In this document: in pieces, positions 1 through 8,160 of the stretch
How the letters are laid out: the number at the start of each line of letters is the position of its first letter
How positions within the stretch are numbered: the first letter of the stretch is position 1
Assembly (NCBI GenBank): GCA_937871785.1
Contig: CALMON010000236.1
Coordinates: forward strand, 2,753 to 38,442
Reading direction: 5' to 3'
Length of the DNA: 35,690 nt
DNA from: an uncultured Granulicella sp.
GTDB lineage: Bacteria > Acidobacteriota > Terriglobia > Terriglobales > Acidobacteriaceae
The notes under the pieces: model-generated
Database searches by the model: none
Told to the model about the DNA's origin: nothing
Seen by the model: only the letters and a program-made list of their open reading frames with translations
Program-made: the position numbers and the translations under genes

Positions 1-19
1 AACAGCACGCGCGCCAGCA

Positions 20-625
20 TTAAAGGCCACCCGTGGCTGCGACGAGCTTGCGAATATTCGCTTCCATTTCATCCTTGGTCGGCGCGCCGGCGGTTTCTTC
101 AACCACTGTGCCCGTCTTGTCGACATAGAACGTTTCCGGCAGGTAATCGACGCCCCCATACGCCCCCGAGACCTTGCCGTCCGTCAACAGGATGGGATAG
201 CTTACGCCCGCCTTCCTCACGGCCTTGTCGATGTCTTCCTTGGGCGCGCCGTCATCCTCGCTGATGCCGAGCACCACCAGCCCCTGGTCTTTGTACTTGG
301 CGCTAAACTCCTCAAACCAGGGCATTTCCAGCCGACATGGACCGCACCAGGTCGCCCAGAAGTTCACCACCACGGGCTTTCCTTTGTAGTCGGCGAGCGA
401 CACCTTTTTGCCACTCGTATCGAGCAGCGTGAACCCCGGGGCCGCCTTGCCTTCGAGCTTGCCTGCCGACGGAGCGGCATCCGGGCCGTCTTTTGTGATG
501 GTCACCTGCGCCTGTTGCGCCTGCTGCATCTGCATCCGGCGCTTGCGTAGGTTGTGCACCCCCGACCAGAACAGCGCTGCCACCACCAGTACCAACACGG
601 CCAACAAGCCAAATCGACGAGCCAT
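20..625 (-). CDS. TlpA/ResA-type membrane-anchored thioredoxin
   Basis: A 201-residue thiol-disulfide oxidoreductase probably acting on the outer face of the inner membrane. Residues 7-23 form one hydrophobic segment after MARR, so it reads as an N-terminal anchor. A charged, Gln-rich linker follows, then an AhpC/TSA-Redoxin fold with the active site WCGPC (Cys94, Cys97) inside [15 protein letters not shown], and a cis-Pro-type stretch YLPETFYVD near residues 165-173. In the TlpA/ResA family this fold reduces apocytochrome c or copper-protein cysteines; the substrate here cannot be told. The ATG at 625 was chosen because it puts the anchor at the N-terminus and has an AGGAAGG Shine-Dalgarno at 634-640, 8 nt upstream. 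It is divergent from the sugar-phosphate isomerase gene, with about 150 bp between them. Family assignment is firm, partner unknown. Confidence 0.9.
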   Translation of the reverse strand: MARRFGLLAVLVLVVAALFWSGVHNLRKRRMQMQQAQQAQVTITKDGPDAAPSAGKLEGKAAPGFTLLDTSGKKVSLADYKGKPVVVNFWATWCGPCRLEMPWFEEFSAKYKDQGLVVLGISEDDGAPKEDIDKAVRKAGVSYPILLTDGKVSGAYGGVDYLPETFYVDKTGTVVEETAGAPTKDEMEANIRKLVAATGGL

Positions 626-776
626 CTCCACAACCTTCCTTACACTTCGCGAAAGAGTCGGCGCCGCGAGCGAGCGCGACGCCTCCTCTATAGGACGCGT
701 CCTTCCCCCCATTGTCCCATCCTCGGCCGCCTCTTTTTGCGTGGCCCGCTCTGCTAGCATCGTTTCTGTTGCTGCG

Positions 777-1808
777 ATGCCCGATGCCAACCCCATTTCC
801 GCCGACGCTCCGGACTCTCCCGCCAGCCTGATCCGCATTGAGGCCGCCGCTCTCCAAGCGCTGGCCGAGCGGCTCGAAGACCCCGCCGGGCCGGAGGGCC
901 GGGCCTTCGCTCGCGCCGTCGCGCTCCTCGCGGAAGCCTCTCGCGGTGGTCGGCGCACCATCCTCACCGGTGTCGGAAAATCCGGCCTGATCGCCCGCAA
1001 AATCGCCGCGACCTTGGTCTCGACCGGCACCGCCGCGCATTTTCTGCACCCGTCCGAAGCCTTGCACGGCGACCTCGGCCTGGTCACCCGCGGCGACATT
1101 GTGCTGGCGCTTTCCTACAGCGGCGAAACTGACGAGCTGCTGCGTCTTCTGCCGCTTCTGCCGCGGCTGGGAGCGACGCTGGTCAGCTTCTGCGGCTGCC
1201 CGAGTTCCACGCTGGCCGAAGCCTCCAGGGTGACGCTCGACGTCAGCGTCAGCCGCGAAGCCTGCACCCTGCAACTGGCGCCCACGGCCTCCACAACCGC
1301 CATGCTGGCGCTTGGCGACGCGCTCGCCATCCACGTCAGCCAGGTGCTTGGCTTTGAGGCTCCCGATTTCGCCGCGCTGCACCCTGGAGGACAGCTCGGC
1401 CGCCGGCTCGCGACCGTCCGCAAGCTCATGCACATGGGCGCGGCGATGCCAAGGGTGGCGCCCTTTGCGGACATGCCCCACATCATTCACGAGATGTCGG
1501 CAAAACGGCTTGGCATGACGACCGTGCAAGCCGACGGCAAGCTGCTCGGCGTCATTTCCGACGGCGATCTCCGACGGCTTTTCGAGCGCAACGGACCACA
1601 CGCGTTCCACAAATCGGCTGCGGACATCATGAATCCGAACCCGCGGACGATCGCCCCGGAACCCTTCGCCAGCGAGGCTCTTCTGCTCATGGAGCAGCTC
1701 AAAATCACGTCGCTCGTGGTTACCGCGGACGGCACTTCCGCCACGGCTCCCGTGGGGGTGCTGCATCTGCATGACCTTTGGGAGATTGCTCCGGGAGCGC
1801 CCGTCTAA
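777..1808 (+). CDS. kdsD: D-arabinose 5-phosphate isomerase (KpsF/GutQ family)
   Basis: A 343-residue cytosolic enzyme that interconverts ribulose 5-phosphate and arabinose 5-phosphate, the first step of Kdo synthesis for lipopolysaccharide. The SIS sugar-isomerase domain covers about residues 40-185 and shows TGVGKSGLIARKIAATL, HPSEALHGDLG and LSYSGETDELL; the family hallmark ALHPGGQLGRRL follows. Two CBS domains (about 215-340) close the protein, with GVISDGDLRRLFE in the first. Length is close to the usual 320-340. The ATG at 777 is preferred because it gives a family-length N-terminus; an in-frame GTG at 741 is possible and no strong ribosome binding site decides between them. No other Kdo or lipid A genes are adjacent, so kdsD versus kpsF or gutQ naming rests on family only. 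Confidence 0.88.
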   Translation: MPDANPISADAPDSPASLIRIEAAALQALAERLEDPAGPEGRAFARAVALLAEASRGGRRTILTGVGKSGLIARKIAATLVSTGTAAHFLHPSEALHGDLGLVTRGDIVLALSYSGETDELLRLLPLLPRLGATLVSFCGCPSSTLAEASRVTLDVSVSREACTLQLAPTASTTAMLALGDALAIHVSQVLGFEAPDFAALHPGGQLGRRLATVRKLMHMGAAMPRVAPFADMPHIIHEMSAKRLGMTTVQADGKLLGVISDGDLRRLFERNGPHAFHKSAADIMNPNPRTIAPEPFASEALLLMEQLKITSLVVTADGTSATAPVGVLHLHDLWEIAPGAPV

Positions 1809-1908
1809 GATCCCCCGGCCCTTGGGAGCGAAACGGCGGCGGCTCTGGCTTGAACCCAGCAGTTCAGACGGAAAGCGGACTCGACAACGAAGCCTTGCAG
1901 AATGGCAG

Positions 1909-2646
1909 CTACGCCACGTCCCGCTCTGCATGCAGTGCCCGCCGATAGGCCGAACTCACGATGCGGTAGCACTCGCACGCCGAGCTTTGCAAAGCTTCGC
2001 GGTCCTTGATCAGGATTTTTCCGCGACTGTACTCAATCAGCCCGTCCCGTTGTAGCTCACCCGCCATCACGGTCACGGTGGACCGCCGCGAACCGAGCAT
2101 CTGGCTCAGGAACTCCTGCGTCAGGGTGAGTTGCTCGCTGTTGTTGCGCTCGGAGGCGGTAAGCAGCCAACGCGCCAGGCGACTCTTTACGTCATGCAGC
2201 CGATTGCAAAGCGCGGACTGCCCCATCTGCAGCATTTGCAAGGTGATGTGCTGATACACCAGTTCCGTAAAGCCACCGCACCGCCGCATCAGTTCCTGCG
2301 AGGCAGTCACCGGGGCGCGATATCCCTGACCTGCCACCTGCATCACGATGGAGTGCATGATCTCCGTCTGCCCGAGCAGCGAGGAGGTGCCCACGATACC
2401 CTCGTTCCCGGTGACGCCGATTTCGATGGACTCCCCAGCTTCCGTCAGCGCGTCGGTAGAGACGACGCCGGAAATAGGAAAATACACGAACGGCATTACG
2501 TCCGCCGGTCCGGCGAATTGGAATCCCTGTGGCAGGTCCACCCGTAGAAGCGATCGGCTTAGAAGGGCGTACTCGGTATCCGGAAGGTTCGCCAGGATGT
2601 AGTTGTCGGGCCTTGACGCGTTTTGCGGCGGGCGTCGAAATTGCAT
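1909..2646 (-). CDS. Crp/Fnr-family transcriptional regulator (paralogue A)
   Basis: A 245-residue cytosolic DNA-binding regulator. Residues 20-130 form a cyclic-nucleotide-binding-like beta roll with VYFPISGVVSTD and the GNEGIVG loop. A long dimerisation helix around 130-165 (QSALCNRLHDVKSRLARWLL) leads into a Crp-type winged helix at about 172-215, with the probable recognition helix in MLGSRRSTVTVMAGELQ. The canonical cAMP-contacting segment of E. coli CRP is not recognisable, and no FNR-type N-terminal cysteine cluster is present, so the effector is unknown. The ATG at 2646 is preceded by an AGGA about 9 nt upstream. It lies directly downstream of a closely similar regulator on the same strand, which suggests an old tandem duplication. 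Confidence 0.85.
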   Translation of the reverse strand: MQFRRPPQNASRPDNYILANLPDTEYALLSRSLLRVDLPQGFQFAGPADVMPFVYFPISGVVSTDALTEAGESIEIGVTGNEGIVGTSSLLGQTEIMHSIVMQVAGQGYRAPVTASQELMRRCGGFTELVYQHITLQMLQMGQSALCNRLHDVKSRLARWLLTASERNNSEQLTLTQEFLSQMLGSRRSTVTVMAGELQRDGLIEYSRGKILIKDREALQSSACECYRIVSSAYRRALHAERDVA

Positions 2647-2761
2647 GTCACGCGTCCTATCGTTGATCGGTTGACGTGCATGAACTCTTTCCCGACTGTG
2701 AAGCAGTATGGACAAGCGTACACAGAGAGTGGCGCGGGAACGTCTGCCACACGAGATTGCA

Positions 2762-2779
2762 ATGTTATCCACATCACAT
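2762..2779 (-). promoter_or_regulatory. candidate Crp/Fnr-type operator
   Basis: Read on the + strand, ATGTTA and TCACAT are separated by six bases; on the - strand this is ATGTGA-N6-TAACAT. Five of six bases per arm are symmetric, and the spacing matches Crp/Fnr-family sites. It lies between the two tandem regulators and about 115 bp upstream of the start of paralogue A, so autoregulation is a reasonable guess. There is no other copy to support it. Confidence 0.3.
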
Positions 2780-2812
2780 AACGCATAGCATACGCGCCTT
2801 GCTGGAAATTAG

Positions 2813-3556
2813 CTAGGAACGGCCCTGCATGGGAGGCTGCACCATCGAGTGAAACGTCCGGTTCACGATGCCGTAGCACTCGCACGCGGTCGCTTCCAGC
2901 CGCAACCGGTCGATGATCGTCAGCTTACCTCGCGAGTACGAGATCATGCCGCGCCGCTGCAGCTCGCCCGCCGCCAGGGTCACCGTCGAACGCCGCGAAC
3001 CAAGCATGCCAGCCAAGGTTTCCTGCGTCATCTCGAGTCGAGGCGATTCCAGCCGGTCAGACGCCGTCAGCAGCCAGCGCGAAAGCCGCTGCTCGACGTC
3101 ATGCACTCGATTGCAGAGCGCCGACTGGGCCGTGGTGACCATGCACAGATGGAGATATGTAAAAAGATTGTCCATCAACGGACCGTCTTTGCGCAGCTCG
3201 CGCTGCATGACCGCGGCTGGCAGCCGGTACGCCCGGCCCGCGGCCTGCACCATCAGCGCATGGTGCATTTCCGGCTGCTTGAGCGCGGCAGACACCCCGG
3301 CCATGCCTTCGCGACCCGTCAGGTAAATCTGCACGGAAATTCCTTGACGGTCGACGGCTTCGGTGGAAATCATGCCCGACTCCGGAAAGTACACATATTT
3401 CATGTATTCCGAAGGTTCCCCCAGGCGAGTCCCTACCGCAAGGTCGACCGGAACGAGGTCATGCGCCAACGAAGCAAGCTGGCTTTTCGGCAACTTCGAC
3501 AAGATGAAGTTGCGAATGGGTGGTACGGTCGGCTTTGAACGAGGTTCGCCCTGCAA
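2813..3556 (-). CDS. Crp/Fnr-family transcriptional regulator (paralogue B), TTG start
   Basis: A 247-residue paralogue of the neighbouring regulator with the same architecture: beta-roll sensor with VYFPESGMISTE and GREGMAG, dimer helix with QSALCNRVHDVEQRLSRWLL, and winged helix with MLGSRRSTVTLAAGELQ. The recognition helix is nearly identical in the two proteins, so they may bind the same operator. There is no in-frame ATG before the sensor domain. I chose TTG at 3556 because GGAG at 3564-3567 sits 7 nt upstream, and because this start aligns the N-terminus with paralogue A (NFILSKLP against NYILANLP at almost equal distance). TTG at 3637 and GTG at 3571 are alternatives. It is divergent from proS. 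The effector is unknown; no cysteine cluster for an Fe-S sensor is visible. Confidence 0.83.
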   Translation of the reverse strand: MQGEPRSKPTVPPIRNFILSKLPKSQLASLAHDLVPVDLAVGTRLGEPSEYMKYVYFPESGMISTEAVDRQGISVQIYLTGREGMAGVSAALKQPEMHHALMVQAAGRAYRLPAAVMQRELRKDGPLMDNLFTYLHLCMVTTAQSALCNRVHDVEQRLSRWLLTASDRLESPRLEMTQETLAGMLGSRRSTVTLAAGELQRRGMISYSRGKLTIIDRLRLEATACECYGIVNRTFHSMVQPPMQGRS

Positions 3557-3691
3557 GTCTTGTCTCCGCACGATGTTTGCCGCTGACGTGCAGGGCGCCG
3601 TACACCTTATGGTAAAAAGATTGGCGCTGCATTTCAAGCGCCGTTCCCACCCTCACGCGGAGCCGGGTTGGCTGAGTACAATCAGATCAAC

Positions 3692-5611
3692 ATGCATCGT
3701 TGGTCACAGCTCTTTATCCCTACTCTTCGCGAAGCGCCGGCCGACGCCGAAGTCGCCAGCCACAAACTGCTGTTGCGCGCCGGCTACATCCGCCAGCTTG
3801 GCGCGGGCATTTACAGCTATTTGCCGCTCGGTCAGCGCGCGCTCAACAAGATCGTCGCCATCGTGCGTCAAGAAATGGACCGCATCGGTCAAGAGTTCCT
3901 GCTGCCCACGCTGAACCCCGTCGAACTCTGGCAGGAAAGCGGCCGTGAGTCGGTGATGGGGCAAAATCTTTTCCATCTGAAAGACCGCAAGGGCGCCGAG
4001 CTGGTGCTGGCCATGACGCACGAGGAAGTCATCACTTCCATCGCGCGCAACGAGTTGCGCAGCTACAAGCAGCTACCGCAGGTTTGGTACCAGATCCAGA
4101 CCAAGTTTCGCGACGAGCCGCGTCCCAAGGGCGGCCTTTTGCGCGTGCGCCAGTTCCTCATGAAGGACAGCTATTCGTTCGACATGGACGACGCCGGGCT
4201 CGACGTTTCCTACAGAAAGCATGACGACGCGTACCGCCGCATCTTTACGCGCTGCGGGCTCGACTTTGTGGCGGTGGAAGCCGACTCCGGTGCCATGGGC
4301 GGCTCCGGCTCGCAGGAATTTATGGTGTATACCGAGGCCGGCGAAGACCTCATCGCCTCAAGCGCCAGCGGCTACGCGGCCAATCTTGAGAAAGCCACGT
4401 CGAAGCTCGCTCCCGTACAGGACCTCGAAGCCACTGGCGATGGCCTGCCGGAACTCGTCTCCACTCCCGGCAAGGCAGCCATTGCGGATGTGACGGAGTT
4501 CTTCGGCATCCATGCCTCGCAGGACATCAAGTGTGTCGCTTTCATGGGCTCGCGCACCGGACAGGCCGCAAGCGAGCCGCTGCGTCCGGTGGTCGCGTTC
4601 CTGCGCGGCGACCATCAGGTGAACGAGACCAAGCTCAACGCTATCGCCGGCACGGCCGAGCTTCGACCGATGCTTCCGGAAGAACTCGAGCTCTATATCG
4701 GCGGTCCCGCCGGCTATCTTGGCCCCGTCGGCATCGCTCAGGGGATGACGCAGGGCTCGCTGAACGGGCTGAAGTCCGGCAAACCGCTCGACAGAGTCAA
4801 GGGCATTTTCCGCGACGTTCCGACTGAAGGGCTGAAGACGATTGTGGTGATGGACCTTGGCCTTGAAGGCCGGGCCAACCTGGTGGCCGGGGCCAACAAG
4901 CAGGACTTCCACCTGCGCAACGTGACCCCCGGGCGAGACTTCACCCCGACGGTGATCGCCGACATCCGCAACATCAACGAAGGCGAGCCCGACCCGTTCG
5001 CCGGTGAGCCCTTGCGCCTCGGCAAAGCCGTAGAAATCGGCCACATCTTCAAACTCGGAACGAAATACACCGAAAGTATGGGTTCCCGCGCCCTCAACGC
5101 CGCTGGCAAGGAAGTAACGCCGATCATGGGCTGCTACGGCATCGGCATCGAGCGCATCTTGACTGCCGCGATCGAATCCTCAGCCGCCGCGTTCGCCAAA
5201 CTGACGACGGACGACGCCAAACTCAAGACTCAGCCTGATTCCAATGCCACGGGGTCACAAGGTAGCAGAACACCGGAGCCCAGCTACGCCCTCCCTGCCG
5301 CGATTGCCCCCTACGCCGTCGTTGTCACGATCACCAACGTGCGCGAAGCTCCCCTGCTCGAAGCGGGCGAACGGATCGCCGCGGAACTCGACGCCGCCGG
5401 GGTAGATACCCTGCTTGACGACCGCGACGAGCGCGCCGGCGTCAAGTTCAAGGACGCTGAACTGATCGGCATCCCCTACCGCATCAACGTCGGTAAAAAG
5501 CTGGCCCAAGGGCAGATCGAACTCGTCGATCGCCTTACGGAGACTACCATCGACCTACCCCTCGACCAGGTCGCCGCCCACCTCAAAGCTCTCACCACGT
5601 CCAAGCCTTAG
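3692..5611 (+). CDS. proS: prolyl-tRNA synthetase
   Basis: A 639-residue class II aminoacyl-tRNA synthetase that charges tRNA-Pro in the cytosol. Motif 1 lies in the first 90 residues ([20 protein letters not shown]), motif 2 is [20 protein letters not shown], and motif 3 is [11 protein letters not shown] near residue 490. Between motifs 2 and 3, about residues 225-400, is the inserted YbaK-like editing domain of bacterial-type ProRS ([30 protein letters not shown]). The anticodon-binding domain forms the C-terminus ([20 protein letters not shown]). The ATG at 3692 was chosen because [16 protein letters not shown] matches the family N-terminus; a TTG at 3668 would add eight residues. About 30 extra residues rich in Ser, Thr, Gln and Pro lie between motif 3 and the anticodon domain (about 500-535). 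The PBP gene follows after 45 bp. Confidence 0.97.
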   Translation: MHRWSQLFIPTLREAPADAEVASHKLLLRAGYIRQLGAGIYSYLPLGQRALNKIVAIVRQEMDRIGQEFLLPTLNPVELWQESGRESVMGQNLFHLKDRKGAELVLAMTHEEVITSIARNELRSYKQLPQVWYQIQTKFRDEPRPKGGLLRVRQFLMKDSYSFDMDDAGLDVSYRKHDDAYRRIFTRCGLDFVAVEADSGAMGGSGSQEFMVYTEAGEDLIASSASGYAANLEKATSKLAPVQDLEATGDGLPELVSTPGKAAIADVTEFFGIHASQDIKCVAFMGSRTGQAASEPLRPVVAFLRGDHQVNETKLNAIAGTAELRPMLPEELELYIGGPAGYLGPVGIAQGMTQGSLNGLKSGKPLDRVKGIFRDVPTEGLKTIVVMDLGLEGRANLVAGANKQDFHLRNVTPGRDFTPTVIADIRNINEGEPDPFAGEPLRLGKAVEIGHIFKLGTKYTESMGSRALNAAGKEVTPIMGCYGIGIERILTAAIESSAAAFAKLTTDDAKLKTQPDSNATGSQGSRTPEPSYALPAAIAPYAVVVTITNVREAPLLEAGERIAAELDAAGVDTLLDDRDERAGVKFKDAELIGIPYRINVGKKLAQGQIELVDRLTETTIDLPLDQVAAHLKALTTSKP

Positions 5612-5656
5612 GCGCTTTCTCAACCCCGGCCCCTGGGCCCTGGAACCTGCTCTCCC

Positions 5657-8083
5657 ATGGCTGTCAAAGTGAAACTCGGCCGTAAAAACCGCTCGCTTCT
5701 GTGGCGCTTTACGCGCGTCGTTCTGCTGCTCGTCTTCCTGTTCGCGGCGCTGTTCGCCGTGGTATTCCTTGCGGAATACCACCACTATCAGCAGGTGGTC
5801 GACGATCGTCTCGCTTCCGGGCCGCTGTTCGCCTCGGTGTCGCAGATCTACGCGGCCCCGCAGGAAGTCCGTCCCGGTCAGCGGCTCGAAGCCGCCACTC
5901 TCGGCGCATCGCTGCGCCGCGCCGGCTATAACGTCAACCCGCTGATGGGCAGCTACCAGCTCCGCGGCGACACCATCCTCATCAAGCCAGGGCCGCAAAG
6001 CTACCACAACACCGATGGCGCGACGATCACATCTACGAACGGCGTCGTGCAATCGATCACTGCTGAAAACGGTGTCGCGCTGCGGTCCTACCAGCTTGAG
6101 CCGCAGCTGATCACCGCGCTGAGCGAAGATAAAGGCCGCGCCAAACGACGCATCGTGGCCTATAAAGACATTCCGCCGCACATGGTGGAGGCGGTCGTCG
6201 CGATCGAAGACCACCGCTTCTTTCAGCACGGCGGTATCAACTACGTCCGCACCGTGAAGTGCGGCGTGCAGGATATCTTCGCCAAGCACATGGCCTGTGG
6301 CGGTTCGACCGTGACGCAGCAGCTTGCGCGTGGCTTCTTTCTTACGCCGGATAAAAACATCAAGCGCAAGCTGCAGGAAATCATGATCACGTACCAGCTC
6401 GAAGCCCGCTTCAACAAGGAGCAGATCTTCGAAATGTACGCCAACCAGATTCCCATGGGGCAGCGCGGCTCGTTTGCTGTTGCGGGCTTCGGCGAGGCCG
6501 CGCAGGCGTATTTCGGCAAGCCGCTCGGGCAGCTCGACGCCGCCGAGTGCGCCCTGCTCGCCGGCATCATCCAGCGGCCCAGCTACTTCAACCCCTACAA
6601 ACACATGGACCGCGCCACCGCCCGGCGCAACCTCGTGCTCGACCAGATGGTCGAAACGCAGGCCCTCACACCTGAAGAGGGGGCTAGGTCCAAGGCCGAA
6701 CCCATCCGCCTGGCGCCGCCTAATGTCGACGCCTCCGAGGCCCCTTACTTCGTCGATCTGGTCCACGAGCAAATCGTTCAGCGTGCCGGTGATAACGAAG
6801 TGCAGCACGACAGCCTGCGCATCTATACGTCGCTCGACCCCGAGTTGCAAAAAGTTGCCGCCGAGGCCGTCGAAGTCGGCATGCAGGGCGTCGACGAGCT
6901 GGTCCGCAGGAAGCACAAAAAAGGCGACCCGGATATCACCTACCCGCAGGTCGCGCTTGTTGCGCTGAACCCACACACCGGCCAGGTTCTTGCGCTCGTC
7001 GGCGGCCGCAACTACACCGGCTCGCAGTTGAACCACGCCGTCGCCGAGCGGCCTACCGGTTCCATCTTCAAGCCTTTCGTCTACGCGACCGCCTATAACG
7101 GCTCGCTGAACGGCTCCTCCTTCGACGACGCCGGTCCCTTCAGCGCCCTCAGTCTCATCAACGATGACCCGCAGAACTTCGGCACCGGCGGCCGGGACTA
7201 CAGCCAAGGCAACTTTGTTCACGGCGAATATCCGGGCATGGTCACCGCTTCCACCGCGCTCGCGCACTCCCTCAACATCGCTACCATCGCCCTGGCCCAA
7301 AAGGTCGGCTATGAAAATGTGGCGTCCCTGGCCCACGCCGCCGGCATCGTCAATGCCCGCGCCACGCCGTCGATGGCGATCGGCACCTATAACGCGACAC
7401 CGCTCGATATGGCCGGTGCGTATACGGTCTTCGCCAACAACGGCGTTCATCTTACGCCCTGGCTGCTTTCCTCGGTCCGCAACACCAACGGAGACATCGT
7501 CGCCGACTTCACGCCGGAAGCCCACCAGATCATGGACCCCCGTGCCGCTTATCTCACGCAGTCGCTGCTGCAGAATGTGATGCAGTTCGGCACGGCCGCC
7601 AAGGTGCGCAGCCTCGGCTTCACCGCCCCCGCCGCCGGTAAAACGGGCACGTCGCATGACGCCTGGTTCGCCGGCTACTCGTCCGATCTGCTGTGCATCA
7701 TCTGGGTCGGCAACGACGACTACACCGACGTGAAGCTGCAGGGCGCCGACGCCGCCGCACCCATCTGGGCCGCGTTCATGAACCGCGCCATCCGTCTGCC
7801 GCAATACTCCGACATGGTCGCCTTCACGCCACCCGATGGCGTCCACAACTACCGCGTCAACAGAGCGACCAACCAGCTCGCCGACGCGAGCTGCCCCGGC
7901 AACAGCTTCGACGCCGCCTTTCTCGACGGCACCCAGCCGAAGGGCACCTGCTCGCACATGGACCAGGACACGCAGACGCTCGGCAACCAGCTCTTCGGCA
8001 ACGGCCTAGAAGGCACTCCGTCCCCAACGCCGATCCTCGTAGCCCCTGACGACCGGCCGAGAAGCGCTTCCCCTCAGCCCTAG
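5657..8083 (+). CDS. class A penicillin-binding protein (glycosyltransferase/transpeptidase)
   Basis: An 808-residue bifunctional peptidoglycan synthase. A short cytosolic basic stretch precedes one transmembrane helix at about residues 19-40. Residues 55-130 resemble the UB2H-type domain of PBP1b (LRRAGYNVNPLMGSYQLRGD). The GT51 glycosyltransferase follows, with catalytic Glu184 in EDHRFFQHGG and GGSTVTQQLARGFF. The transpeptidase has Ser469 in GSIFKPF, the SxN motif SLN at 538-540 and KTG at 662-664. All catalytic motifs are intact. The domain order favours a PBP1b-like rather than PBP1a-like assignment. The C-terminal tail of roughly 70 residues after the transpeptidase is Pro/Thr/Ser-rich with two cysteines (residues in ASCPGNSF and GTCSHMD) that could form a periplasmic disulfide. 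It is probably co-transcribed with proS, although the ribosome binding site is weak. Confidence 0.95.
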   Translation: MAVKVKLGRKNRSLLWRFTRVVLLLVFLFAALFAVVFLAEYHHYQQVVDDRLASGPLFASVSQIYAAPQEVRPGQRLEAATLGASLRRAGYNVNPLMGSYQLRGDTILIKPGPQSYHNTDGATITSTNGVVQSITAENGVALRSYQLEPQLITALSEDKGRAKRRIVAYKDIPPHMVEAVVAIEDHRFFQHGGINYVRTVKCGVQDIFAKHMACGGSTVTQQLARGFFLTPDKNIKRKLQEIMITYQLEARFNKEQIFEMYANQIPMGQRGSFAVAGFGEAAQAYFGKPLGQLDAAECALLAGIIQRPSYFNPYKHMDRATARRNLVLDQMVETQALTPEEGARSKAEPIRLAPPNVDASEAPYFVDLVHEQIVQRAGDNEVQHDSLRIYTSLDPELQKVAAEAVEVGMQGVDELVRRKHKKGDPDITYPQVALVALNPHTGQVLALVGGRNYTGSQLNHAVAERPTGSIFKPFVYATAYNGSLNGSSFDDAGPFSALSLINDDPQNFGTGGRDYSQGNFVHGEYPGMVTASTALAHSLNIATIALAQKVGYENVASLAHAAGIVNARATPSMAIGTYNATPLDMAGAYTVFANNGVHLTPWLLSSVRNTNGDIVADFTPEAHQIMDPRAAYLTQSLLQNVMQFGTAAKVRSLGFTAPAAGKTGTSHDAWFAGYSSDLLCIIWVGNDDYTDVKLQGADAAAPIWAAFMNRAIRLPQYSDMVAFTPPDGVHNYRVNRATNQLADASCPGNSFDAAFLDGTQPKGTCSHMDQDTQTLGNQLFGNGLEGTPSPTPILVAPDDRPRSASPQP

Positions 8084-8160
8084 CGGCGAGCGCGCAGCTT
8101 CGGGCAAACACCCATTTCGTTTCCTCGCGCGTCTCAGCATGCAGCTAGGCGAGGAGTACC

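Noticed and set aside
5612-5656. GGCCC/GGGCC inverted repeat between proS and the PBP gene
   Set aside because: Loop of two bases and no U tract; more likely part of the general GC richness.
5555-7957. A very long open frame antisense to the PBP gene
   Set aside because: It mirrors the PBP codons in a high-GC sequence; the translation is low-complexity Gly/Val/Arg/Asp-rich with no family features, while the + strand frame has every catalytic motif.
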